Below are positions 1 through 9,234 of a stretch of 33,986 nucleotides of DNA, piece after piece (positions within the stretch are counted from its first letter, which is position 1; each line of letters starts with the position of its first letter). The notes under the pieces are model-generated. The model saw only the letters and a list, made by a program, of their open reading frames with translations. It was not told where the DNA came from and did no database searches. The stretch is taken from assembly GCA_009693995.1 (NCBI GenBank), contig SHWA01000011.1:1-33986 (forward strand). The letters are read 5' to 3'. A program made the position numbers and the translations under genes. The stretch comes from Alphaproteobacteria bacterium (GTDB lineage Bacteria > Pseudomonadota > Alphaproteobacteria > SHWA01).

Positions 1-61
1 GAGATGCGGGCCCGCCGTCGCCGGCGGGCCCGTGTCCCTCAGGCGCGCTCGGCCGCGCCGG

Positions 62-1123
62 TCAGTTAGCCAGTTTGCGCGCGTCTTCCTTGGCGATCGA
101 GACTTGTGCGTCGGCGATCGACTTCTCCAGCAGCTTCAGCCACTTGTCGCCGTACTTGCCGACGTACCAGTCCTTGATCGGCTTCACCTTCTCGACGAAC
201 TGCGCCTTTTCGGCGGCGGTCGGCACATAGACCTTGCCGCCCTTGTCGCGGAACGCCTTGTAGGCGGCGAGCGCCGTGAACTTAGGATCGTTGTTGGCGG
301 TCGTGGTCATGTGGTGGAAGCCTTCCATGACGATCTTCTGGTCGGCCGGCGAGAGGGCCTTCAGCGTCTTGTCGTTCATCCACCAGAAGCCGAACATGTA
401 CATGTGGTTGTCGAGCGTCACGTTGTGCAGAAACTCGTGGAACTTCATGTTCACGATGTCGGTGACGCCGTTCATGGTGCCGACCACCACGCCAGTCGCC
501 AGCGAGGTATAGAGCTCCTGCCACGGGATCGGCGTGGCCGAGGCACCGAGCGCCTTCACCATCTCCACGTGCAGCTCGGACTCGATGGTGCGGATCTTCA
601 GGCCCTTGAGATCATCCGGGCTCTTGATCGGCTTGCCGGTGGTGAAGAAATCGCGCCAGCCGCCGGTGTTGTTGACCCCCATCAGGCGCAACGTGCCGGT
701 CTTCTTGAGGACTTCCCGCCGCACCTCGTCCATGAACTCGCTGTTCATGATCCATTCGGCGACGCGATCGTCCGGGAACATGTACGGCAGGTCGGTGACC
801 TGGATTTCCGGGAAGATGCCGGAGATGCCGCCGACCGTCGAGCCGGTGATCTCGCAGGTGCCAATCTGTACCGATTCCAGGCACAGGCGGAAGTTGTTGC
901 AGAGCTGCCCGCCCGGATAGACCTCGACCTTGATCCTGCCGTTGGAAGCCGACTGCACGAATTCCTGGAACACGAGGGCGCCCTTGTGGTCCTCATCCTC
1001 GACCGAGGAGATGTGACAGATCTTGAGCGTCGTTTGCGCCAGCGCCCCGCCGGCGAGTCCGAGGCTGGCCAGCGCCACCGCCCCGGTGGTCAGCCACCGC
1101 GGTAGTCCTTTACGCACGTCCAT
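62..1123 (-). CDS. TRAP transporter substrate-binding protein (DctP family)
   Basis: ORF 62..1369(-); start set at MDVRKGLPRWLTTGAVALASLGLAGGALAQTTLKICH (signal peptide); DctP-like body (GGQL..., TDLPYMF, LKGLKIRTIES, WQELYTSLATGVVVGTMNG). Confidence 0.9.
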   Translation of the reverse strand: MDVRKGLPRWLTTGAVALASLGLAGGALAQTTLKICHISSVEDEDHKGALVFQEFVQSASNGRIKVEVYPGGQLCNNFRLCLESVQIGTCEITGSTVGGISGIFPEIQVTDLPYMFPDDRVAEWIMNSEFMDEVRREVLKKTGTLRLMGVNNTGGWRDFFTTGKPIKSPDDLKGLKIRTIESELHVEMVKALGASATPIPWQELYTSLATGVVVGTMNGVTDIVNMKFHEFLHNVTLDNHMYMFGFWWMNDKTLKALSPADQKIVMEGFHHMTTTANNDPKFTALAAYKAFRDKGGKVYVPTAAEKAQFVEKVKPIKDWYVGKYGDKWLKLLEKSIADAQVSIAKEDARKLAN

Positions 1124-1454
1124 TGCCGTTCCTCCCTGGTTGAACGCCCGGATTCGACGACCGGAGGTGATGCAACCGAGCGGCTGCCGGCGCCGCTGGC
1201 GGCAGAGGGCTGCGCAGCGTCGCTTGGTGTTCGGCCGTGTCTGGCAGCAACCCTCGCGCGTCGATCCGATGGTCCGCTCGCCCCTCCGACCCGCTGCGGG
1301 TTCGGCCAGAAAATCGTTCGGGTGCGCGCCGATCGACCGACGGTAGCGCCGTCCACGCCAAGGGGTCAATCGACACCCTCGATCGCTTCCCAGCAGACGA
1401 ATGCACCAACTACCTCATCAACTCAGGCTATGTTCCATCTAATCGGGAAACGCT

Positions 1455-2780
1455 CTAGAGTGCCGGCACCCGCAAGAATATGTCGGGCGCCGTCGGCACG
1501 TAATCGAGCAGCCATGGTACGATCATCGAGATCACCGGGAAATAGGTGATGACGAAGATCGCGACGATCTCGACCAGCAGGAACGGCAGCATCTCGAGGG
1601 CGATCACCTCGATGCTGAGCCGCGTCAGGCTGGAGCAGACGAAGAGGATCAGCCCCATCGGCGGCGTCACCAGGCCGACCGACATGTTGACGCACATGAT
1701 GATCGCGAAATGCAGCGGGTCGATGCCGAGCTTGATCATGGTCGGCGCCAGGATCGGACCCAGGATCAGGATCGCCGGCCCCGCGTCGAGGAACATGCCG
1801 ACGATCAGCAGGAACACATTGACGATGAACAGCAGCAGGTACGGATCCTTGGTCAACCCGAGCAGCAGGGCACTCAGATTGTTCGGCAGCTGCGAGAGGG
1901 TGGCGATGAACGCGAACGCCGTCGCCGTGCCGACGATCAGCAGGATCGATGCCGACGAGACCGCCGACTGCAGCAGGATCTGCGGCAGCTCCTTGATCGG
2001 CAGCGAGCGCATTACGATCAGACTGATGAACAGGCCGTAGGTGACGGCGATCGCGGCCGCCTCGGTCGGCGTGAAGATGCCGCCGACGATGCCGCCCAGG
2101 ATGATCACCGGCGCGACCAGCGGCAGGCCGGCGCCCCAGGCCGCCTGGCCGATCTCCTTCACGGTCGCGCGCCGCGCCGCGCGCGGGAAGCCGCGGCGGT
2201 GGGCGATGATCGCGTTCACGCCCATCAGCATCAGCCCGACCATGACACCGGGAACGATCCCGGCCGCGAACAGGCCGGCGACCGAGACGTTCATCATGAA
2301 GGCATAGACCACCATGATGATGGAGGGCGGAATGATTGGCCCCATGACCGCGGCGGCCGCCGTGATCGCGGCGCCGTACTTCAGGCCGTAGCCGTCCCTC
2401 TCCATCGCCGGGATCAGGATCGAGCCGACCGCCGAGGCATCGGCGACTGCCGAGCCGCTGATGCCCGAGAACAGCATGCAGGTGACCACGTTCACATGGC
2501 CGAGCCCGCCGCGGAAATGCCCGACCAGGCTCTTGGCGAAGTTGACGATCTGAATCGTGATGCCGCCGCGGTTGAAAATGTCGCCGGCGAGGATGAAGAA
2601 GGGGATCGCGATCAGGGGAAACTGGTCGATGCCGGCATAGGTGCGCTGCACGATCATCTTCAGGAACAGCGCCTGGTCGGTGACCAGGAACGAGATCACC
2701 GGCGCCAGCCCGAGGATGAACACGACCGGTATCCCGATCGCGAGCCCGGCGATGAACAGCCAGAAGAACAGGAACGTCAT
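1455..2780 (-). CDS. TRAP transporter large permease (DctM family)
   Basis: 441 aa hydrophobic protein; GIPVVFILGLAPV, AGDIFNRGGI, GISGSAVADASAVGSILIPAM, PPSIIMVVYAF typical of DctM. Confidence 0.95.
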   Translation of the reverse strand: MTFLFFWLFIAGLAIGIPVVFILGLAPVISFLVTDQALFLKMIVQRTYAGIDQFPLIAIPFFILAGDIFNRGGITIQIVNFAKSLVGHFRGGLGHVNVVTCMLFSGISGSAVADASAVGSILIPAMERDGYGLKYGAAITAAAAVMGPIIPPSIIMVVYAFMMNVSVAGLFAAGIVPGVMVGLMLMGVNAIIAHRRGFPRAARRATVKEIGQAAWGAGLPLVAPVIILGGIVGGIFTPTEAAAIAVTYGLFISLIVMRSLPIKELPQILLQSAVSSASILLIVGTATAFAFIATLSQLPNNLSALLLGLTKDPYLLLFIVNVFLLIVGMFLDAGPAILILGPILAPTMIKLGIDPLHFAIIMCVNMSVGLVTPPMGLILFVCSSLTRLSIEVIALEMLPFLLVEIVAIFVITYFPVISMIVPWLLDYVPTAPDIFLRVPAL

Positions 2781-2813
2781 GGCGGGTCAGCCTCTCCCGT
2801 TGCCCGTCGGTTG

Positions 2814-3380
2814 CTACTGGGTGCTGAGGATCTGCCCGCTTGGCTGCCGCCGCGCCAGGGCCGGATCGATCAGCCCGCGCACGGCATCCAGCAGGAACTC
2901 GAGCGCGACGGTGGCGACGAAGAAGCTGCCGACGGGCATCGATACATAGACCCAGAAGATCGAGACATCGACCGTGAACGCGCGCTGGATGCGGGCGTTC
3001 TGGGTCAGAAACCAGCCCTCCGCCATGAACACGTACATCAGGGCGATGATCGCGAGCGAGATCAGCAACAGCAGAAACTGGTGCAGGCGCCCCTTGGTCA
3101 GGTTGATCCCCATCTCGACCGCGACATGGGCGCCCTTTTTCAGGCCGATGGGTGCCGCGGCGAAGGTCATCCAGACCATCAGGAACTTCGAGACCTCCTC
3201 CGACCAGGAGATCGCGTCGTTCAGCACATAGCGCCAGAAGACCGACGCCACCACGATCACGGTGAGGACGGCGAGCAGGCCAATGGAGAGCCACTCGAGG
3301 AAGAAGGCAACGGCGCGATTGAAGGCGACCACGCCGGCCTCGAGCCGATCGATCAGCGCCAGCACGGCACGCCCCGGCAA
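2814..3380 (-). CDS. TRAP transporter small permease (DctQ family)
   Basis: 188 aa, four predicted TM segments; SVFWRYVLNDAISWSEEVSKFLMVWMTFAAAPIGLKKGAHVAVE is DctQ-like. Confidence 0.92.
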   Translation of the reverse strand: MPGRAVLALIDRLEAGVVAFNRAVAFFLEWLSIGLLAVLTVIVVASVFWRYVLNDAISWSEEVSKFLMVWMTFAAAPIGLKKGAHVAVEMGINLTKGRLHQFLLLLISLAIIALMYVFMAEGWFLTQNARIQRAFTVDVSIFWVYVSMPVGSFFVATVALEFLLDAVRGLIDPALARRQPSGQILSTQ

Positions 3381-3570
3381 AAATCGACCCCGCGCCGGGA
3401 CCAGGCGAAACGCGCTACCACCCCTTCGTCAATCCGCATTGCTGAGCGGGCCTCCCTCGGGTCCGGACCCCGCCCGCCGCGCGGCCCGGATTTTCTTATT
3501 GCTCTAGAACTGACTGGAATGCCTCACCCCTGTCAAGCGCAGCCGGGCAGCCGGCCGCCGCCCGCGGGTG

Positions 3571-4068
3571 TCAGCGCCGGGCGCGGAAGAAGGCGCGCAG
3601 CAGCGCCGCCGACCGCTGCTCGTCGATGCCGCCGTAAGTCTCGGGGCGGTGATGGCACGTGGGCTGGGCGAAGATGCGGGCGCCGTGCTCGACCCCGCCG
3701 CCCTTGGGGTCGGGTGCGCCGTAATAGAGGCGGCGCAGGCGGGCGAATCCGATCGCGGCCGCGCACATCGGGCAGGGCTCGAGGGTGACATAGAGGTCGC
3801 AACCCATCAGCAGGGCGCTGCCCCGCGCCTGCGCCGCCGCCCTGATCGCCAGCATCTCGGCGTGGGCGGTCGGGTCGGCGCGGGCCTCCACCTGGTTGCC
3901 GGCGGCGGCGAGGATGGCGCCGGTCGCGGCCTCGACCACCACGGCGCCGACCGGCACCTCGCCCCGGGCGGCGGCGGCCTCGGCCTCGGCGAAGGCGCGC
4001 GCCATGGGCGTGACACGCGGCGCGGCTTTCTTGCGCGCACCCGTCGGCCTGCCTACAGTCTCGGCCAT
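3571..4068 (-). CDS. tadA: tRNA-specific adenosine deaminase / nucleoside deaminase
   Basis: HAEM and TLEPCPMCAAAI zinc-deaminase motifs, GEVPVGAVVV. Start at 4068 or at the internal MARAFAEAE (about 4005). Confidence 0.9.
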   Translation of the reverse strand: MAETVGRPTGARKKAAPRVTPMARAFAEAEAAAARGEVPVGAVVVEAATGAILAAAGNQVEARADPTAHAEMLAIRAAAQARGSALLMGCDLYVTLEPCPMCAAAIGFARLRRLYYGAPDPKGGGVEHGARIFAQPTCHHRPETYGGIDEQRSAALLRAFFRARR

Positions 4069-4783
4069 GGCTCGCCCCCCCGTGATCGGCGTCACCTTGG
4101 ATGTGGAGGCGCCCGGCGGCTACTCCAAGCTGCCCTGGTACGCGCTCCGCGTGAACTATTTCGACGCGGTCGCCGCCGCAGGCGGGCTGGCCGTCGCGCT
4201 GCCGCACGAGCCGGATGCGGCCGCAGGCTACCTCGATCTGATCGACGGCCTCCTGATAACCGGCGGCGCCTTCGATGTCGATCCCGCTCTCTTCGGCGCG
4301 ACCGCGCGGCATGCGAAGGTCACCACCAAGGATCGGCGCACCGCCTTCGAACTCGCCATCACTCGGGCCGCGCTTGCCGCCGACCGCCCCGTCCTCGGCA
4401 TTTGCGGCGGCCAGCAGCTCTTGAACGTGGTCCTCGGCGGCACCCTCATCCAGCACATCCCGGACGAAGTCGCCGGCGCCCTCGCCCATGAGCAGCCCAA
4501 TCCCCGCACCGAGCCCGGACACGACGTGACGGTGGTGGCCGGCACGCTGCTCCACCGCATCACCGGCGTCGAGCGGCTGGCCGTCAACAGTGCCCACCAC
4601 CAGGCGGTGCAACGGGTCGCGGACGGTTGCGTGGCGAACGCCCTCGCCCCCGACGGTGTGATCGAAGGGATCGAGGCCACGGGCAGGCGCTTTTGTCTCG
4701 GCGTGCAGTGGCACCCGGAGTACGGCATCTCCGCCGGCGACGGCCTGCTGCTGCGCGCCTTCGTCGCCGCCGCCGCCGGCTGA
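4067..4783 (+). CDS. Gamma-glutamyl-gamma-aminobutyrate hydrolase family (class I glutamine amidotransferase, peptidase C26)
   Basis: MARPPVIGVTLD..., GLLITGG, PVLGICGGQQLLNV nucleophile elbow, VNSAHHQAV, GVQWHPEY. Confidence 0.92.
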   Translation: MARPPVIGVTLDVEAPGGYSKLPWYALRVNYFDAVAAAGGLAVALPHEPDAAAGYLDLIDGLLITGGAFDVDPALFGATARHAKVTTKDRRTAFELAITRAALAADRPVLGICGGQQLLNVVLGGTLIQHIPDEVAGALAHEQPNPRTEPGHDVTVVAGTLLHRITGVERLAVNSAHHQAVQRVADGCVANALAPDGVIEGIEATGRRFCLGVQWHPEYGISAGDGLLLRAFVAAAAG

Positions 4784-4786
4784 GCC

Positions 4787-5572
4787 ATGGCGGAGAGCGA
4801 ACCGCAGGCGGGCATGCGCATTGCCCGGCGCCTGGCCCAGGCCGGACTCTGCTCGCGGCGCGAGGCCGAGCGTTGGGTGGCGGAGGGGCGGGTCGCGGTG
4901 GATGGGCAGACCCTCGCCACGCCGGCGACGGTGGTCACCGACGGCCAGCGGGTGACGGTGGACGGCGCAGCGATTCCCGCCGCCCTGTCGCCCCACCTGT
5001 TCCGCTACCACAAGCCGGCCGGGCTGCTCACCACCCACCGCGACCCGGCAGGGCGGCCGACGGTCTTCGAGCGCCTGCCCGCGGAGCTGCCGCGCCTGAT
5101 CTCGGTCGGGCGGCTCGACATCAATTCCGAGGGGCTCCTGCTCCTCACCACCGACGGGGCACTCGCCCGCCATCTGGAGCTGCCGGCGACCGGCTGGCGC
5201 CGTCGCTACCGGGTGCGGGTCCACGGCGCCGTCGACCCCAAAGCCCTGGCCGCGCTGAAAACGGGAATCGAGGTCGCGGGCGTGCGCTATGGCGAGATCG
5301 AGGCAGCGATCGATCGGGTACAGGGGTCGAACGCCTGGCTGACGATCAGCTTGCGCGAGGGCAGGAACCGCGAGGTGCGCCGCGTGATGGCCCATCTCGG
5401 CCTCGCGGTCACCCGCCTGATCCGCACCGCCTATGGCCCGTTCCAGTTGGGCGCTCTCCCTAAGCGCGCGATCGAGGAGGTGCAGACGCGGGCCCTCGCC
5501 GCCGCGCTGCCGGCCGATTGGCAGATCCGGCTCGCGCGCCCACGCCATGCGCATCGTCGCCGGCAGCCTTAA
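4787..5572 (+). CDS. rluB: 23S rRNA pseudouridine synthase, RsuA/RluB family
   Basis: S4-like N-terminus (RIARRLAQAGLCSRREAERWVAEGRVAVDG) and catalytic GRLDINSEGLLLLTTDG motif. Confidence 0.9.
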   Translation: MAESEPQAGMRIARRLAQAGLCSRREAERWVAEGRVAVDGQTLATPATVVTDGQRVTVDGAAIPAALSPHLFRYHKPAGLLTTHRDPAGRPTVFERLPAELPRLISVGRLDINSEGLLLLTTDGALARHLELPATGWRRRYRVRVHGAVDPKALAALKTGIEVAGVRYGEIEAAIDRVQGSNAWLTISLREGRNREVRRVMAHLGLAVTRLIRTAYGPFQLGALPKRAIEEVQTRALAAALPADWQIRLARPRHAHRRRQP

Positions 5573-6098
5573 GGGACGGCGCCTGCTGGTGCCAACGGGG
5601 CGCCAGGTGCGGCCCTCGGCCGACCGCTTGCGCGAATCGCTCTTCAACGTGCTGATCCACGGTGCCCTGGGCAGCGCATTCCAAGGCGCGCGCGTGCTCG
5701 ATGCCTTTGCCGGCACCGGCGCCCTCGGCTTCGAGGCGCTCAGCCGCGGCGCGGCCCACGCGACTTTCATCGAGCAGGACGCGGCGGCGGCGCGCCTGAT
5801 CGCGGGTAATGCGGCCCTGCTCGGCCTGGCCGATGCCTGCACCATCCTGACCGCGGATGCGACTCGCCCGCCCCCGGCGCCGGAGCCCTGCGCGCTGGTG
5901 CTGCTCGACCCGCCCTATGGCAGCGGCCTGGCGGCGCCGGCGCTGGTCGCCCTGGCGGCGGCGGGCTGGATCGCGGCCTCGGCGGTCGTCACGGTCGAGA
6001 TCGCCGCCGCCGAGCCGTTCGCACCGCCCGCCCCCTTCGTGGTCACCGACATGCGCCGCTGGGGGGCGGGGCGGGTGGTGTTCCTGGCACGAGGTTGA
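5547..6098 (+). CDS. rsmD: 16S rRNA (guanine(966)-N(2))-methyltransferase RsmD
   Basis: MRIVAGSLKGRRLLVPTGRQVRPSADRLRESLFNVL, DAFAGTGALGFEALSRGA, LLDPPYGSG; overlaps the 3' end of rluB. Confidence 0.93.
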   Translation: MRIVAGSLKGRRLLVPTGRQVRPSADRLRESLFNVLIHGALGSAFQGARVLDAFAGTGALGFEALSRGAAHATFIEQDAAAARLIAGNAALLGLADACTILTADATRPPPAPEPCALVLLDPPYGSGLAAPALVALAAAGWIAASAVVTVEIAAAEPFAPPAPFVVTDMRRWGAGRVVFLARG

Positions 6099-6100
6099 GC

Positions 6101-7876
6101 TCAGGTGCGCCCGAACAGGCGCTCGATGTCGGCGAGCTTGAGGGTGACCCAGGTGGGGCGGCCGTGGATGCACTGGCCCGAGAGCGGCGTCGCCTCCATC
6201 TGGCGCAGCAGCGCGTTCATCTCGGCGACGTTGAGGGTACGCCCCGCGCGCACGCTGCCATGGCAGGCCATGCGCTCGGCCACCTCCGCCAGGCGGTCGC
6301 GGAGCCGGGTGGAGTGGCCGAGCTCCGCCAGTTCCTCGGCGAGATCGGCCACCAGCGCCTTCACGTCGCCCTGGCCGAGGAGGGCCGGCACCTCGCGCAC
6401 CACCACCGCGCCAGCGCCGAAGCCCTCGACCACCAGGCCGAGCTCGGCCAGTTCCCCGGCACGGGCGAGGAGGGCGGCCGCCGCCGCCGCGCCGACCTCG
6501 ACCACCTCGGGCAGCAGCAGCGCCTGGCGTGCCACACCGCGCCCGGCGAGCGCGGCTTTCAGTCCTTCGTAGACCAGGCGCTCATGGGCCGCGTGCTGGT
6601 CCACCAGGATCAGTCCGTCGGCGGTCTGGCTGACGATGTAGGTGCCGTGGAGCTGGCCGCGCGCGGCGCCGAGCGGGTGCGCGACCGCCGCCTCCGGCGC
6701 CGCCTCGGCCCGCGCCGAGGGCTGGGCGAAGGTCGGGGCGAGCGCCGCCTGATAGGCCGCGGCGGCGCGCCCCTGGAAGCCGGCAAGGCCCCGCCCCTGG
6801 GCACCGCCACCACCGGCCCAGGTGCGGGGCGCCGGGGTAACAGCGGCAAGCGTCGCCGCCGCGACTGTGGTCGCACCCTGCACACCGGCGCCGGCGACCG
6901 CCTGGCGGATGCCTGAGACCAGCAGCGCGCGGACACCGGCGGGATCGCGGAAGCGCACCTCGGCCTTGGCCGGGTGCACGTTCACGTCCACTGCCTCGGG
7001 CGCGACCGCGAGGAACAGCACCGCCGCCGCGTGGCGCCCGCCCGGGACCAGATCCTGGTAGGCACCGCGTAGCGCGCCCGCCAGCAGCTTGTCGCGCACG
7101 GTGCGGCGGTTGACGAAGAGGTACTGCGCGCTCGTGGTCGCCTTGTTGAAGGTGGGCAGGCCGGTATGGCCGGTGAGGCTGACCCCGTCGCGCTCCGCGG
7201 CGAGGGGGAGCATGTTGTCGGCGAAGCTGCGCCCGAGGAGCGCGGCCAGCCGCGTGCCGCCGCCAGCGGCCGCGGGGTGCGCCGGCACGGCGACGGTCTC
7301 GCGGCCATCGACGGTGAGGCGGAAGGCGACCTTCGGGTGGGCGAGGGCGAGGCGGACCAGGATGTCCTGCACCGCCTGGGTCTCGGTCCGCTCCGACTTC
7401 AGGAACTTGAGCCGGGCCGGGGTGGCGAAGAACAGATCGCGCACCTCGACCCGGGTGCCCGCCGGCTGGCGATCGGGCACGGGCGGGGCGCTCGCGCCCG
7501 CTTCGACCGCGACCCGCCAGGCGTCCTCCGCCCCCCGCGCGCGGCTGGCGAGGGTGAGGCGGCTGACGGCCGCGATCGCCGGCAGTGCCTCGCCGCGGAA
7601 GCCGAGCTGGGTGATGCGCACCAGGTCGTCGTCCGGAAGCTTGGAGGTGGCATGGCGCAGGAGCGCGAGCGGGAGCTGGTCGCGACCCATGCCGCCGCCA
7701 TCGTCCTCGACCGCGATGGTGCCGAGGCCGCCGCCGGCGATCGCCACATCGATCCGGGTGGCGCCGGCATCGATCGCGTTCTCCACCAGCTCCTTCACCA
7801 CCGCGGCCGGGCGCTCCACCACCTCGCCGGCGGCGATGCGGTTGGCGAGGTCGGGCGGCAGGACCCGGATCGGCAC
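6101..7876 (-). CDS. mutL: DNA mismatch repair protein MutL
   Basis: RVLPPDLANRIAAGEVVERPAAVVKELVENAIDAGA, GFRGEAL, C-terminal QHAAHERL and ACHGSVRAGR...CIHGRPT. GTG start at 7876 behind an AGGAG Shine-Dalgarno. Confidence 0.96.
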   Translation of the reverse strand: MPIRVLPPDLANRIAAGEVVERPAAVVKELVENAIDAGATRIDVAIAGGGLGTIAVEDDGGGMGRDQLPLALLRHATSKLPDDDLVRITQLGFRGEALPAIAAVSRLTLASRARGAEDAWRVAVEAGASAPPVPDRQPAGTRVEVRDLFFATPARLKFLKSERTETQAVQDILVRLALAHPKVAFRLTVDGRETVAVPAHPAAAGGGTRLAALLGRSFADNMLPLAAERDGVSLTGHTGLPTFNKATTSAQYLFVNRRTVRDKLLAGALRGAYQDLVPGGRHAAAVLFLAVAPEAVDVNVHPAKAEVRFRDPAGVRALLVSGIRQAVAGAGVQGATTVAAATLAAVTPAPRTWAGGGGAQGRGLAGFQGRAAAAYQAALAPTFAQPSARAEAAPEAAVAHPLGAARGQLHGTYIVSQTADGLILVDQHAAHERLVYEGLKAALAGRGVARQALLLPEVVEVGAAAAAALLARAGELAELGLVVEGFGAGAVVVREVPALLGQGDVKALVADLAEELAELGHSTRLRDRLAEVAERMACHGSVRAGRTLNVAEMNALLRQMEATPLSGQCIHGRPTWVTLKLADIERLFGRT

Positions 7877-7890
7877 CGGCGCTTGCGCTC

Positions 7891-9234
7891 CTAGTTGGTG
7901 GCGGCGACGCCGACCGGCGCGCCGACGATGACGAAGCGGAGCTCGTCCGGGCGCAGCCACGTGCGCGCGGCGCGCACCACGTCGTCGCGGCTGACCGCCT
8001 CGACCAGGGCGTTGCGCCGCTCGAGATAGTCGATGCCGAGGTCCTGCAGCTGCATGGTCACCAGCATGCGCGCGAGGCGCCAGTTGGTGTCGAGCTGGAG
8101 CGGGAAGGAGCCGGTGAGGTACGCCTTGGCGGCCGCCACTTCGGCTTCTTCCACCTCGCCGGACTGGAAGCGCCGGAACTCCTGCCGCACCAGCAGAATC
8201 GCCTCGGCGACGCGCGCGTTCTGACTGGCGAGCTGGCCGGAAAGCACGCCGGCCTTCACCAGCGGGTTCAAGCCGGTGGAGACCCCGTAGACCAGGCCCC
8301 GCTTCTCGCGGATCTCGTTCATCAGCCGGGCGCTGAAGCCGCCGCCGCCGAGCAGGTGGTTCATGACGAAGGCGGCCATGAAGTCGGGGTTGTTCCGCTT
8401 CGGCCCGGCCTGGCCGAAGACCACCACGCTCTGGGGGATCGCCTTCGGGATGATCGCGACGGCGGCCGCCGCGACCGGCGCCGTCTCCGCCAGGGGCAGC
8501 GGCTCGGCGCGGGCGGGGAGGCCGCCGAAGGCGCGGTCGAGCAGGCGCCCGAAGGCGGCCGGCTCCACGTCGCCGCTGGCGCCGATCACCAGCCGGTCGC
8601 GGGCGAGCCGGCGCCGCGCGAAGGCGCTCAGGTCGGCGGCGGCGATGGCGGTGACGGTTTCCGCCGTCCCTTCCCGTGGCCGCCCATAGGCGTGGCCGGG
8701 AAAGGCCGTGGCCGCCCAGCGCCGGTGCGCCAGGCTGCCCGGGTCTTCAGCATCGCGCTGCAGGCCAGTGAGGATCTGGTCGCGGATGCGGGCGACCGGC
8801 TCGGCGTCGAAACGCGGGCGGGTGAGGGCGAGGCCGAGCAGGCCGAACGCCTCCTCCAGGTCGTGGCTGAGCGCGTCCATGCCGCCCTGGAAGCGGTCGC
8901 GGTCGGCATCGAAGCGGAGCCCGATCGAGCGCGCCGAGAGCCGGTCCTGGAACGCCTTGCTGTCGAGGTCCCCTGCCCCCTCGTCGAGCAGGCCGCCCAG
9001 CATGTTGGCGAGGCCCTCCCGGCCCGCCGGATCGGCCGCCGCACCCGCGTCGCGGAAGGCGAGCTGGACCGCCAGGAAGGGAATGCTCGGCTCGCGCACC
9101 AGCCAGGCCTCGATCCCGCCCGGGCTGACCACGCGGACCACCTGGCTCGCCGCCTGGGCGGCACCGCCGAGGGCGAGGCAGAGGAGCGCGGTGCAGAGGA
9201 ACGTGGTGGAAACGGCGACTTTGCGACCGCGCAT
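7891..9234 (-). CDS. M16 family (pitrilysin-like) protein lacking the HxxEH zinc motif; non-catalytic partner
   Basis: Signal peptide, M16 fold; the aligned motif reads GLANMLGGLLDEG where HFLEH would be. Start ATG 9234 overlaps the stop of the upstream M16 gene. Confidence 0.85.
   Translation of the reverse strand: MRGRKVAVSTTFLCTALLCLALGGAAQAASQVVRVVSPGGIEAWLVREPSIPFLAVQLAFRDAGAAADPAGREGLANMLGGLLDEGAGDLDSKAFQDRLSARSIGLRFDADRDRFQGGMDALSHDLEEAFGLLGLALTRPRFDAEPVARIRDQILTGLQRDAEDPGSLAHRRWAATAFPGHAYGRPREGTAETVTAIAAADLSAFARRRLARDRLVIGASGDVEPAAFGRLLDRAFGGLPARAEPLPLAETAPVAAAAVAIIPKAIPQSVVVFGQAGPKRNNPDFMAAFVMNHLLGGGGFSARLMNEIREKRGLVYGVSTGLNPLVKAGVLSGQLASQNARVAEAILLVRQEFRRFQSGEVEEAEVAAAKAYLTGSFPLQLDTNWRLARMLVTMQLQDLGIDYLERRNALVEAVSRDDVVRAARTWLRPDELRFVIVGAPVGVAATN

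Noticed and set aside
3440-3510. Possible terminator TCCGG...CCGGATTTTC between dctQ and tadA
   Set aside because: Stem is only ~5 bp with a long GC-rich loop; not convincing.
1710-3788. 692-aa plus-strand ORF antisense to the TRAP permeases
   Set aside because: Asp/Arg/Gln-rich composition without recognisable motifs; the real genes are the minus-strand DctM/DctQ.
3533-5845. 770-aa minus-strand ORF spanning tadA, C26 and rluB
   Set aside because: Overlaps three motif-supported genes in other frames; composition typical of spurious GC-rich ORFs.
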